Shown: in pieces, positions 32,981-41,612 of the stretch | Numbering within the stretch: the stretch's first letter is position 1 | How the letters are laid out: the number at the start of each line of letters is the position of its first letter | From: M55B127 sp035269185 | GTDB taxonomy: Bacteria; Bacillota; Halanaerobiia; Halanaerobiales; M55B127 | DNA: 64,000 bases | Assembly: GCA_964430875.1 (NCBI GenBank) | Contig: CAYSHP010000002.1 | Span: forward strand, 42,151-106,150 | Direction of reading: 5' to 3' | Made by a program: the position numbers and the translations under genes | The notes under the pieces: model-generated | Seen by the model: the letters and a program-made list of their open reading frames with translations, nothing else | What the model was told of the DNA's origin: nothing | Databases searched by the model: none

Positions 32981-33481
32981 TTGGTTGAAATAAACACAAC
33001 CTTATTATGGCAGGTATTTAACTTTTTTGTACTTATGTGGTTACTAAAAAGATACCTTTATGGTCCTGTCAAAGAAATTTTAGATAAAAGAGAACAGACT
33101 ATTAAAAATGAAATAGAAGAAGCAGAAGAAAAGCATGCAGATGCGATGGAACTAAAAGAAGAATATAGATCTGAACTTAAAAGGGCCAGAGAAAAATCTT
33201 CAGATATAATTGATAAAGCGGAAAAAAGAGCCCGGGAACGTGCCAAAGAAATTATAAACAATGCCAAAGAGCAGGCTGAAAAAATTGAAGAGGATAAAAT
33301 GAAAGAAATCCAACAGGCCAAAGTAGAAGCCAGAAAAGAGATCAGAGATGAGTTTGCTGATGTGACCTTAAAGGCTGCTGCTCAAATGATTGGCAGAGAG
33401 TTAGACCGCGAAAAACATGAGGAACTTATGACTCAATACATTGAAACACTTGATCAGGAGAAATTGGGTGATGTTCAGTGA
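32981..33481 (+). CDS. atpF: ATP synthase subunit b
   Basis: Peripheral stalk, 166 aa. One N-terminal membrane helix (residues 7-25) is followed by a long charged coiled coil of Lys/Glu/Arg/Ala. TTG start after GGGAGGTGA. Its stop overlaps the atpH GTG start by one codon. Single b gene, no b' variant. Confidence 0.93.
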   Translation: MVEINTTLLWQVFNFFVLMWLLKRYLYGPVKEILDKREQTIKNEIEEAEEKHADAMELKEEYRSELKRAREKSSDIIDKAEKRARERAKEIINNAKEQAEKIEEDKMKEIQQAKVEARKEIRDEFADVTLKAAAQMIGRELDREKHEELMTQYIETLDQEKLGDVQ

Positions 33482-34038
33482 AGAAAAATGAAATTGCCCG
33501 ACAATACAGTAAAGCCCTCTATGAAATAGGTGAAGAAAACAATAATCTTTTTGATCTTTATGATGAACTGAAAGACCTTCATAAAAAAATAAAAGAAAAT
33601 GAACATTTAAGTGAAGCCCTTTTTCACCAAAGAGTATTAGTAGAGGAAAAACAAAGAGTATTTAAAAGAGTGTTTGAAGATAAACTATCAGATGATATGT
33701 ATAAGTTTATGATGCTTTTAATAGAAAAACGCAGAATATATTTTCTTGAAAATATTGTTGAAGAGTTTCGCAGACAGGTATATAAGCATGAGAATATTAT
33801 CACTGTGGAAGTAACAACTGCAGTTGAAATGAGCTCTGAAATGAAAAACAGATTAAAAGAAAAATTAAATGAACATGTAGATAAAAAGATTGAAATGGAA
33901 GAATATTGTGATCCCGATATAATCGGAGGTATGATCATTAAAATAGGAGACTACCTAATTGATGGTAGTGTCAAAAGTAAGTTAGAATCCCTTGAAGAAC
34001 AAATAAAGAAAATTCCATTACAGGAGATTGGGGTGTAA
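33478..34038 (+). CDS. atpH: ATP synthase subunit delta
   Basis: Connects the b stalk to the top of the alpha/beta hexamer, 186 aa. N-terminal helix bundle starts IARQYSKALYEIG; the C-terminal domain ends with the typical IIGGMIIKIGDYLIDGSVKSKL. GTG start overlaps the atpF stop (GTGA). Confidence 0.94.
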   Translation: MKKNEIARQYSKALYEIGEENNNLFDLYDELKDLHKKIKENEHLSEALFHQRVLVEEKQRVFKRVFEDKLSDDMYKFMMLLIEKRRIYFLENIVEEFRRQVYKHENIITVEVTTAVEMSSEMKNRLKEKLNEHVDKKIEMEEYCDPDIIGGMIIKIGDYLIDGSVKSKLESLEEQIKKIPLQEIGV

Positions 34039-34044
34039 TATGAT

Positions 34045-35637
34045 ATGGAACTCAGACCAGAAGAAATTAGTTCTATTATAAAAGAAGAAATTGAAAATTA
34101 TGATAAGAAAATCGAATCCGTCGGCGTGGGAACTGTATTAGATGTTGGAGATGGTATTGCCCACGTATATGGACTAGAGGATGCCAAGTCCAATGAATTA
34201 TTAGAGTTTCCAAACGGCGTATATGGTATGGCATTAAACTTAGAGGAAGATAACATAGGTGTTGTTTTATTAGGTAATGAAACAAAGATTAGTGAAGGCG
34301 ATACAGTAAAAAGGACCGGTAATGTTGTAGAAGTACCGGTAGGAGAAGAATTATTAGGTCGTGTTGTTAATCCCCTTGGTCAGCCACTTGATGGTAAAGG
34401 TGAGATTAATACTAATAAAACTAGACCGGTAGAGAAAAAAGCACCGGGTGTAATTGAAAGACAGCCGGTAGAAGAACCACTTCAAACTGGTTTAAAAGCG
34501 ATTGACTCTATGGTACCAATCGGAAGAGGTCAGCGTGAATTAATTGTTGGTGACCGTCAGACCGGTAAGACTGCGATTGCTATCGATACAATTATCAATC
34601 AGAAAGATCAAGATGTGATCTGTATTTATGTTGCAATTGGACAAAAAGAATCATCTATAGCAAGGTTGACTGAAGAATTACAGGAACGTGGCGCTATGGA
34701 CTATACTATAGTTGTTAGTGCTTCTGCTTCCAAACCTGCTCCTATTAGATACCTAGCTCCCTATGCAGGTTGTGCAATGGGAGAACACTTTATGTATGAA
34801 CAAGATAAAGATGTTTTAGTAGTTTATGATGATTTATCCAAACATGCTGTTGCTTATCGTGCCATGTCACTACTTTTAAGAAGGCCACCTGGACGTGAAG
34901 CTTATCCTGGTGATGTTTTTTACTTACACTCCCGTTTACTTGAGAGAGCGGCTAAATTAAGTGATGAAAGGGGAGCTGGTTCACTCACAGCTTTACCTAT
35001 AATTGAAACTCAGGCCGGAGATATATCTGCCTATATTCCCACCAATGTAATTTCTATCACTGATGGCCAGATTTATCTAGAAAGTGAGTTATTTTTCTCA
35101 GGTGTAAGGCCTGCAATTAATGTTGGTACCTCAGTTTCAAGAGTTGGTGGTAATGCACAGATTAAGGCGATGAAAGATATTGCTGGTACTTTAAGGCTTG
35201 ACTTATCACAGTTCAGAGAGTTAGAGGCTTTTGCACAGTTTGGTTCAGATCTTGATGAGGCAACTCAACAGAAACTTGCAAGAGGTGAAAGAATAGTTGA
35301 AGCCTTAAAACAGCCGCAGTATACACCCATGGATATTGAAAAACAGATCATTATCATTTATACAGTGATTAATGGATATCTTGATGATATTCCGGTAAGC
35401 AATGTAGAGAGATTTGAAGAGGAATTTCTTACTTATGTAGATAATAACCATGAATATCTAAAACAAAAGATCAAAAAAGAAGAAGAGTTAACTGATGAAA
35501 TTGAAAATAAACTTGTATCTGTAATTGAAGAATTCGAAGAAATCTTTGAAGTTAAAGAGGAAAGTATTGTTAAAACTGAAGATGAACTTATGCAAGAAGA
35601 ATCAGAGGAAACAGAAACTGAAGAGGAAGAAGAATAA
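34045..35637 (+). CDS. atpA: ATP synthase subunit alpha
   Basis: Non-catalytic nucleotide-binding F1 subunit, 530 aa. P-loop GDRQTGKT (near residue 169), the ISITDGQIYLESELF segment and the Arg-finger region VGTSVSRVGGNAQ are present. The C terminus carries an extra acidic tail, ending ESEETETEEEEE, that usual family members lack. Confidence 0.96.
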   Translation: MELRPEEISSIIKEEIENYDKKIESVGVGTVLDVGDGIAHVYGLEDAKSNELLEFPNGVYGMALNLEEDNIGVVLLGNETKISEGDTVKRTGNVVEVPVGEELLGRVVNPLGQPLDGKGEINTNKTRPVEKKAPGVIERQPVEEPLQTGLKAIDSMVPIGRGQRELIVGDRQTGKTAIAIDTIINQKDQDVICIYVAIGQKESSIARLTEELQERGAMDYTIVVSASASKPAPIRYLAPYAGCAMGEHFMYEQDKDVLVVYDDLSKHAVAYRAMSLLLRRPPGREAYPGDVFYLHSRLLERAAKLSDERGAGSLTALPIIETQAGDISAYIPTNVISITDGQIYLESELFFSGVRPAINVGTSVSRVGGNAQIKAMKDIAGTLRLDLSQFRELEAFAQFGSDLDEATQQKLARGERIVEALKQPQYTPMDIEKQIIIIYTVINGYLDDIPVSNVERFEEEFLTYVDNNHEYLKQKIKKEEELTDEIENKLVSVIEEFEEIFEVKEESIVKTEDELMQEESEETETEEEEE

Positions 35638-35678
35638 GAATAAGAAAGAGGACCTTTTAAAGATTGAGGTGAATGTTT

Positions 35679-36560
35679 ATGGAAACGATGCGAGATATTA
35701 AGCGTCGTATAAGTAGTGTTAAAAATACTAAAAAAATTACGAGAGCTATGAAGATGGTGTCTGCTGCTAAATTGCAGAACTCTCAGAAATATGCTCGAAA
35801 TGCTAAACCTTTCTTTAATAAAACCAGAAAAATACTTTCTGATGTATATAAATACTCTGGGATTAAGGATGAGCATCCTCTTTTAAAAAAATCAGAGGGG
35901 AATAAGAAACTTCTGATTTTAATTAGTGGAGACCGTGGACTATGTGGTGCTTATAATGCAAATGTTATTGAAGAAGCAGAAAACTTTTTAAAAGAAAATC
36001 CTGATACAGAAATTTATTCATTAGGAAGTAAAGCAAGAGACTACTTAAAAAGAAGAAACTATGATTTTATTAAAGAATATGATCAAATTGATGATTATCC
36101 TAGTTTCTATTTTGCACGTCAATTAACAGATGAAATTATAGAGATCTTTAAAGGTAAAAAGTTTAACCAAATAAATGTAGTATATACTCATTTCAATTCT
36201 GCCTTAAGCCAAAATGTTAAAAATATTACTTTATTACCTATTGATTCAGATGAAATTGATAAGGAATTAACTGATAAAGGTGAAGAGGCTAGTGAAGAAC
36301 ATGTAGATTATATCTATGAACCATCTGCAAAAGAAATATTAGATTTACTATTGCCTAAATATATTAATAATACGATGTATTCAATATTATTAGAATCTAA
36401 AGCAAGTGAGTTTGGTTCTAGAATGACTGCAATGGACAATGCTACTCAAAATGCGAATGAAATGATTGATGATTTAACCTTAAAATATAACAGAGCCCGT
36501 CAAGCTTCTATCACAACAGAAATTACAGAAATTGTGGGCGGGGCTGAAGCATTGAAATAA
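35679..36560 (+). CDS. atpG: ATP synthase subunit gamma
   Basis: Central rotor shaft, 293 aa. N-terminal helix MRDIKRRISSVKNTKKITRAM and C-terminal helix MDNATQNANEMIDDL are the conserved paired coils; the Rossmann-like middle has ISGDRGLCGAYN. Start ATG 35679 is six bases after GAGGTGA; the ATG at 35673 touches that site and is less likely. Confidence 0.95.
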   Translation: METMRDIKRRISSVKNTKKITRAMKMVSAAKLQNSQKYARNAKPFFNKTRKILSDVYKYSGIKDEHPLLKKSEGNKKLLILISGDRGLCGAYNANVIEEAENFLKENPDTEIYSLGSKARDYLKRRNYDFIKEYDQIDDYPSFYFARQLTDEIIEIFKGKKFNQINVVYTHFNSALSQNVKNITLLPIDSDEIDKELTDKGEEASEEHVDYIYEPSAKEILDLLLPKYINNTMYSILLESKASEFGSRMTAMDNATQNANEMIDDLTLKYNRARQASITTEITEIVGGAEALK

Positions 36561-36573
36561 AGGAGGAGTTTTC

Positions 36574-38031
36574 GTGAGTGACGACCAAAATTTAGGTAAA
36601 GTAGTTCAGGTTATCGGACCGGTAGTCGATGTTGAATTTCCAAGTGGTAACCTACCTGAAATATATAATGCTGTTGAAGTTATTAGAGACGAAGATGAAG
36701 ATAATAATCTCGTAATAGAGGTCATGCAGCAGCTCGGCGACAATAGAGTGCGCTGTGTTGCGATGGATTCAACTGATGGCTTGGTACGAGGAATGAAAGC
36801 TGTTGATACCGAGGAAGCAATTAGTGTTCCGGTTGGTGAAGAAGTATTAGGTCGTATGTTTAATGTTGTCGGTGATACTATTGACAATGAAGGTGAAGTT
36901 GGTACAGATGAAAGATGGCCTATACATAGAGAGGCCCCTGGATTTGAAGAACAGCAGACTTCTACTGAATTATTTGAAACCGGTATTAAAGTTATTGACC
37001 TATTAGCTCCCTATACCCGGGGAGGTAAGGTAGGACTATTCGGTGGTGCCGGTGTTGGTAAAACCGTTTTAATCCAGGAGTTAATTAATAATATTGCTTT
37101 AGAGCATGGTGGTTATTCAGTATTCTCTGGTGTAGGAGAAAGAACCAGAGAAGGTAATGACCAGTGGTTAGAGTTTAAAGAAGCAGATATATTGGATAAA
37201 GTTGCTTTAGTATTCGGCCAGATGAATGAGCCCCCGGGAGCCAGAATGAGAGTTGGACTTACCGGACTTACTTTAGCTGAATACTTCCGTGATGAAATGG
37301 GTCAGGATGTATTATTATTTATTGATAATATCTTCCGTTTTATCCAGGCCGGTTCAGAGGTTTCTGCTTTATTAGGTAGAATGCCTTCTGCGGTTGGTTA
37401 TCAACCAACTTTAGCATATGATGTTGGTGCTTTACAGGAAAGAATTACTTCCACTAAAAAAGGTTCAATCACATCTGTACAGGCTATTTATGTACCTGCT
37501 GATGACTTGACTGACCCTGCACCAGCTACAACTTTTGCTCACCTGGATGCTACAACTGTTTTATCCAGACAGATTGTTGAGAAGGGTATTTATCCTGCGG
37601 TAGATCCCCTGGATTCTACATCCAATATTATGGATCCCCGTATTATTGGGGAAGAACATTATAAGGTTGCCCGTGATGTTCAGGAGATCTTACAGGAGTA
37701 TCAAGACTTACAGGATATTATAGCAATTCTAGGTATGGACGAGTTATCTGAAGAAGATAAGATCGTTGTAAATAGAGCAAGAAGATTAGAAAGATTCTTA
37801 TCTCAGCCTTTCTTTGTTGCTGAACAGTTTACCGGCCAACCCGGTACTTATGTAGAGTTAGATGATACAATTAGAGGCTTTAAAGAAATAGTAAATGGTA
37901 AACATGATGATCTACCAGAAGAAGCTTTCTATATGGTAGGTACTATTGATGAAGCCATTGATAAAGCTGAAAAATTAAGAGCTGAAGGTAAGGCTAGAAA
38001 AGAAAAGTCTGAAAAGAAACAAGGTGAATAA
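36574..38031 (+). CDS. atpD: ATP synthase subunit beta
   Basis: Catalytic F1 subunit, 485 aa. P-loop GGAGVGKT (near residue 157), the catalytic Glu in GVGERTREGND, DNIFRFIQAGSEVSALLGRMPSAVGYQ in the nucleotide site. GTG start after AGGAGGAG. A lysine-rich tail (KARKEKSEKKQGE) ends the protein, three bases before atpC. Confidence 0.97.
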   Translation: MSDDQNLGKVVQVIGPVVDVEFPSGNLPEIYNAVEVIRDEDEDNNLVIEVMQQLGDNRVRCVAMDSTDGLVRGMKAVDTEEAISVPVGEEVLGRMFNVVGDTIDNEGEVGTDERWPIHREAPGFEEQQTSTELFETGIKVIDLLAPYTRGGKVGLFGGAGVGKTVLIQELINNIALEHGGYSVFSGVGERTREGNDQWLEFKEADILDKVALVFGQMNEPPGARMRVGLTGLTLAEYFRDEMGQDVLLFIDNIFRFIQAGSEVSALLGRMPSAVGYQPTLAYDVGALQERITSTKKGSITSVQAIYVPADDLTDPAPATTFAHLDATTVLSRQIVEKGIYPAVDPLDSTSNIMDPRIIGEEHYKVARDVQEILQEYQDLQDIIAILGMDELSEEDKIVVNRARRLERFLSQPFFVAEQFTGQPGTYVELDDTIRGFKEIVNGKHDDLPEEAFYMVGTIDEAIDKAEKLRAEGKARKEKSEKKQGE

Positions 38032-38033
38032 TC

Positions 38034-38459
38034 ATGGCACCGGAAAAAAAGATCTTGTTGGAAATCATAACACCTAAAGAAACTGTATATAAAGAAGAAG
38101 TTGATGGTGTAGAGGCTCCGGCTGTGGATGGTTTGATTGGCATTTTGCCCAGACATGCTCCGTTAATTACTGCTTTAAAAACAGGGGTAATAAGGGCTAA
38201 AATTGATAATAAGGAACGCTTTATTTCAGTGAGTGAAGGAATTATGGATGTTAAACCCGATCAAGTTAACATAGTGGCAAGAACTGCTGAACTGCCCGAA
38301 GAGATTGATCTTGAAAGAGCTAAAAAAGCAAAAGAAAGAGCCCAAGAAAGACTGGAAGAAGAAAGCTCAAAAATTGATCATTATCGGGCCGAAGGTGCTT
38401 TAGAAAGAGCTATTGCCAGAATTAAAGCAGCTGAAAAACATCACAGCGAATATTATTAA
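38034..38459 (+). CDS. atpC: ATP synthase subunit epsilon
   Basis: Rotor-foot and regulatory subunit, 141 aa. N-terminal beta-sandwich (DGLIGILPRHAPLITAL) followed by two C-terminal helices (ERAKKAKERAQERLEEE...ALERAIARIKAAEKH). The full two-helix C terminus is kept, which in other bacteria can inhibit ATP hydrolysis. Last gene of the operon; terminator follows. Confidence 0.94.
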   Translation: MAPEKKILLEIITPKETVYKEEVDGVEAPAVDGLIGILPRHAPLITALKTGVIRAKIDNKERFISVSEGIMDVKPDQVNIVARTAELPEEIDLERAKKAKERAQERLEEESSKIDHYRAEGALERAIARIKAAEKHHSEYY

Positions 38460-38472
38460 TATTTGAAATCCA

Positions 38473-38500
38473 AGTCCCATATTAGATGGGGCTTTTTCTT
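38473..38500 (+). terminator. Intrinsic terminator of the atp operon
   Basis: 8-bp stem AGTCCCAT/ATGGGGCT (one G-T pair), loop ATTAG, then TTTTTCTTTTTTT. Confidence 0.9.
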
Positions 38501-38702
38501 TTTTTATATTTTATCTCCTAATTATTATTATATTCAGTTATTTAATACAGTTTAATTAAAATAACATATTTCTTTGACATTTTGTTTTTAAAATAGATGT
38601 ATAAGTAGAATTAAGAAAAAAATCAAAATAATGATTAGGCTATATTTATGATTAATTTTGCTTTGATATTTGAAAAAGAAATTGAGATAAAACTGATACT
38701 TT
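38501..38702. other. Gene-free AT-rich interval after atpC
   Basis: No ORF with a ribosome site. A TTGACA at 38574-38579 is followed 20 bp later by TATAAG (38600-38605), a spacing longer than usual. If used, it would yield a transcript running into the hairpin at 38704. Confidence 0.35.
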
Positions 38703-38703
38703 C

Positions 38704-38746
38704 CCCCGAGAAATCGGGATTTTTTATAAATAATTATAAAAGGGGG
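38704..38746 (+). promoter_or_regulatory. Terminator and alternative hairpins in front of a micropeptide gene
   Basis: Hairpin A, CCCGA/TCGGG with loop GAAA (38705-38718), precedes T6 and looks like a terminator. Hairpin B, TTTTATAA/TTATAAAA (38722-38741), follows. CCCCC (38703-38707) can instead pair with GGGGG (38742-38746), which is the ribosome site of the small ORF at 38752. A and the outer pairing exclude each other, as in a switch. Confidence 0.45.
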
Positions 38747-38751
38747 ATAAT

Positions 38752-38820
38752 TTGGAATTTTTAATAGCAAATTGGTTTAAATATGCACTAGGTTTTGTTG
38801 AAAAAGTACAAAAAATATGA
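38752..38820 (+). CDS. Possible 22-residue amphipathic micropeptide
   Basis: TTG start five bases after a strong AGGGGG ribosome site; 22 codons then TGA. The peptide begins MEFLIANWFK and ends VEKVQKI. Polar residues fall at 2, 7, 10, 14, 17, 18, 20 and 21 with aromatic/aliphatic residues between them, the pattern of an amphipathic membrane helix. No homologue is recognised. It could be a leader peptide for murA, a small membrane regulator, a toxin-like peptide or chance; the ribosome site and helix pattern are the only support. Confidence 0.4.
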   Translation: MEFLIANWFKYALGFVEKVQKI

Positions 38821-38826
38821 TATTCT
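38798..38826 (+). promoter_or_regulatory. Possible murA promoter
   Basis: TTGAAA (38798-38803), 17-bp spacer, TATTCT (38821-38826), about 95 bp before murA and overlapping the end of the small ORF. A weak hairpin AAAGACT/GGTCTTT follows at 38839-38861. Confidence 0.4.
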
Positions 38827-38921
38827 TACTAAGAATGTAAAGACTCTAAATGAAGGTCTTTTGATACGAATACAGAATTAATTATATAGAGATTTTTTTG
38901 GTAATGAAAGGAGCATATAAA

Positions 38922-40169
38922 TTGGCCAAATTTGTTATTAATGGGGGTAATACCTTAGAAGGTGAAGTAAAGATTAATGGTGCCAAAAATGCTGCTTTAC
39001 CAATACTGGCAGCTGCTTTATTAGCAGATTCTCCCAGTATTTTGAAAGACATTCCAGATTTGAGAGATGTTTCAAATTTATGTGAGATTATCAAAGGTAT
39101 GGGTGCACGTGTAAAAAGAAGCGGTCATACTGTTGAAATAGATCCTAAAGGTTTAGTCAGTTATGAGACAGATAAGGAGTTGGCAAAAAAATTAAGGGCT
39201 TCTTACTATATCTTAGGTGTCATGCTGGCCAAACATGGTGAAGCTAGGACTTCCCTGCCAGGGGGCTGTAATATTGGTAATAGGCCTATTGATTTGCATT
39301 TGAAAGGCTTTAAAGCCATGGGAGCAGATGTCTCATTAAATCATGGAATTGTTGAGGTAAAAGCAGATAAATTAGTAGGGGATAAGATATATCTAGACTA
39401 TCCCAGTGTAGGTGCTACTATTAATATAATGTTAGCAGCGAGTTTAGCAGAAGGCAAAACTGTTATTGAAAATGCAGCTCGAGAGCCTGAACTTGTGGAT
39501 TTAGCTAACTTTTTAACTGTTATGGGCGCAAAAATCAAAGGTGTAGGTACTGATATAATTAAAATTGAAGGTGTTGACAGCTTAGAAGGTAAAGAACACA
39601 GGATTATTCCTGATCGGATTGAAGCGGGCACATATATGATTGCGGCTGCTTTAACAAAAGGGGATGTCTTTGTTAAAAATGTTTTAACTGAACATATAAA
39701 ATCTTTGATAGCCAAATTACATGAGATGGGACTGGAGATGGTAGAAGATATTTCCGGTGTAAGAGTTAAAGGTAATGGCAGATTAGACTCTGTCGATGTT
39801 AAAACCTTACCTTATCCTGGTTTTCCAACCGATCTACAATCCCAGATGATGGTACTTTTAACTCAGACTGATGGCACAAGTATAATAAAAGAAACGGTCT
39901 GGGAAAATAGATTTATGCATGTAGATGAATTAAAGAGAATGGGCGCTGATATAACGATAGACGGCCATAGCGCACTCATCAGGCCGAGCAGTTTATCAGG
40001 TGCAGAAGTAACTGTCACTGACCTAAGGGCAGGTGCTGCCCTAATTTTGGCCGGTTTGATTGGTGATGGCCATTCTGAGGTTAGAAAAATTCATCATGTA
40101 GAAAGAGGATATGAGGGTATTGATCAAAAATTATCCAGTTTGGGTGCGGATATTAAGAGAGTGAAATAG
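38922..40169 (+). CDS. murA: UDP-N-acetylglucosamine 1-carboxyvinyltransferase (MurA)
   Basis: First committed step of peptidoglycan synthesis: PEP + UDP-GlcNAc. 415 aa of the EPSP-synthase-like fold. The catalytic and fosfomycin-target Cys is C116 in SLPGGCNIGNRPIDLHL. The N-terminal INGAKNAALP motif is typical. Start is TTG 38922, eight bases after AAAGGAG; a TTG at 38898 lies upstream of that site. Located after the atp operon, as in Bacillus. Confidence 0.96.
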   Translation: MAKFVINGGNTLEGEVKINGAKNAALPILAAALLADSPSILKDIPDLRDVSNLCEIIKGMGARVKRSGHTVEIDPKGLVSYETDKELAKKLRASYYILGVMLAKHGEARTSLPGGCNIGNRPIDLHLKGFKAMGADVSLNHGIVEVKADKLVGDKIYLDYPSVGATINIMLAASLAEGKTVIENAAREPELVDLANFLTVMGAKIKGVGTDIIKIEGVDSLEGKEHRIIPDRIEAGTYMIAAALTKGDVFVKNVLTEHIKSLIAKLHEMGLEMVEDISGVRVKGNGRLDSVDVKTLPYPGFPTDLQSQMMVLLTQTDGTSIIKETVWENRFMHVDELKRMGADITIDGHSALIRPSSLSGAEVTVTDLRAGAALILAGLIGDGHSEVRKIHHVERGYEGIDQKLSSLGADIKRVK

Positions 40170-40188
40170 TGATTTAATCTTTTGAAAT

Positions 40189-40215
40189 CCTGGAACCTCA
40201 TTCCAGGGTTTTAAT
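40189..40215 (+). terminator. Intrinsic terminator after murA
   Basis: Stem CCTGGAA/TTCCAGG, loop CCTCA, then GTTTTAATATTTTTT. Confidence 0.82.
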
Positions 40216-40257
40216 ATTTTTTATTAAATTTAAAAATTAAATAGAGGTGTAAGTATT

Positions 40258-41541
40258 ATGGGAACAGAAAACGTTTCTGAACTAGCCCAAATTGAAAGTT
40301 GGATGGTTCAAAACAATGTTGCAGATAAAGAAATTTTTGTTCTAGGTATTCTAATTTTCCTATCACTTTTGGTTATATTTATGGCAAAGAAGTATCAAAT
40401 TCCCATTGTAGTAGGTTATGTATTTTTAGGTATTTTACTTAGTACAGATGTAATTCATTGGATGCCTTTTTTAACTGAGGCTCAGAAAGAATGGTACAAT
40501 TATTCTCTGGAAAGTATAAGCTATATTACAAATATAGCACTGGCCTTTATAGCTTTTACAATTGGTAGTGAATTGTCGGTTAAACTTTTAAAAAAGATGG
40601 GGAAAAGTATTGTATATATAGTTTTACTTGAAGCTACAGCTGCTTTTACACTTGTATTTTTAGCTGTAACAGCTTTAGGTAAACCTATATATATAGGTTT
40701 ATTACTCGGAGGTATAGCTTCTGCTACTGCACCCGCAGCAACCGTTATGGTGTTAAAGGAATATAAAGCAGAAGGGCCATTAACTTCCATGATTATGGCT
40801 ATTGTAGGTATTGATGATGCTATTGCTTTAATCTTATTTAGTATTGTCGAACCAATTGCATATGCTAGGCATTATGGTTCAGAGAGCCTATCATTTTTGA
40901 CCAGTGTTTCTCAACCATTGATGGAGATAACATTTTCTGTATTATTAGGTTTGGCTTTGGGTTATATTGGCCAAAAAGTAATTACCCAGACAGAAGACAA
41001 AACAAAAAAGATTATGACTTTAGTAACAAATGTAATAGTAGCTTCCGCATTAGCAATATACTTTGATCTTTCACCTTTAATTACCAATATGGTGGTTGGT
41101 TTTACTTACCGTAATTTTGCACGCAAAAATTTGGGTATTGCTGATTATTTAGAAACAATGACAACACCCGTCTATGCAATATTTTTTATCCTAGCCGGAG
41201 CTGAGATCCAATTAAGTAATGTAGTTTCTGTAAGCTTCTTAGCATTAGCATTTACATATTTATTAGCCCGTATGGCGGGTAAAGTTGGAGGAGCATCACT
41301 GGGTGCAATTATTGGTAATGCACCTGAAAAAATCAAGAAGTATGTTGGATTAGGTTTGTTTCCACAAAGTGGGGTTGCCATTGCTTTAGCCTATATGGTA
41401 CAGCAAGATTTTGCCTCAGACCCCCATGTTGGAACTTTAATCTTTAATACTCTCTTATTTACAGCAGCCTTAACTGAAGTTATTGGACCATTTGCTACTA
41501 AGTATGCTGTATTTAAAGCGGGTGAAGCAAAAGCAAGTTAA
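40258..41541 (+). CDS. CPA2/NapA-KefB-type Na+(K+)/H+ antiporter
   Basis: Inner-membrane cation/proton antiporter, 427 aa, about 12 helices. Family-like features are IPIVVGYVFLGILL in an early helix, ALAFIAFTIGSEL, and the paired acidic residues in AIVGIDDAIALILFS expected at the ion site. There is no C-terminal RCK/TrkA-N domain, so it is closer to NapA-type exchangers than to full Kef channels. Sodium extrusion would complement a Na+-type ATP synthase; this is inference. Confidence 0.85.
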   Translation: MGTENVSELAQIESWMVQNNVADKEIFVLGILIFLSLLVIFMAKKYQIPIVVGYVFLGILLSTDVIHWMPFLTEAQKEWYNYSLESISYITNIALAFIAFTIGSELSVKLLKKMGKSIVYIVLLEATAAFTLVFLAVTALGKPIYIGLLLGGIASATAPAATVMVLKEYKAEGPLTSMIMAIVGIDDAIALILFSIVEPIAYARHYGSESLSFLTSVSQPLMEITFSVLLGLALGYIGQKVITQTEDKTKKIMTLVTNVIVASALAIYFDLSPLITNMVVGFTYRNFARKNLGIADYLETMTTPVYAIFFILAGAEIQLSNVVSVSFLALAFTYLLARMAGKVGGASLGAIIGNAPEKIKKYVGLGLFPQSGVAIALAYMVQQDFASDPHVGTLIFNTLLFTAALTEVIGPFATKYAVFKAGEAKAS

Positions 41542-41612
41542 AAATCATATATAAAAAAATGAATATTATTAAAATAAATGTTTACAGGTTTATCAAGGAG
41601 GTAAATTAATAA

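Noticed and set aside
35433..35876. Long minus-strand open frame opposite the end of atpA and start of atpG
   Set aside because: Ser-rich composition typical of the antisense of Glu/Lys-rich coding DNA, no ribosome site, fully covered by two clear ATP synthase genes.
38574..38605. TTGACA...TATAAG as a firm promoter for a small RNA
   Set aside because: The 20-bp spacer is longer than the usual 16-18, so it is noted only as a possibility.
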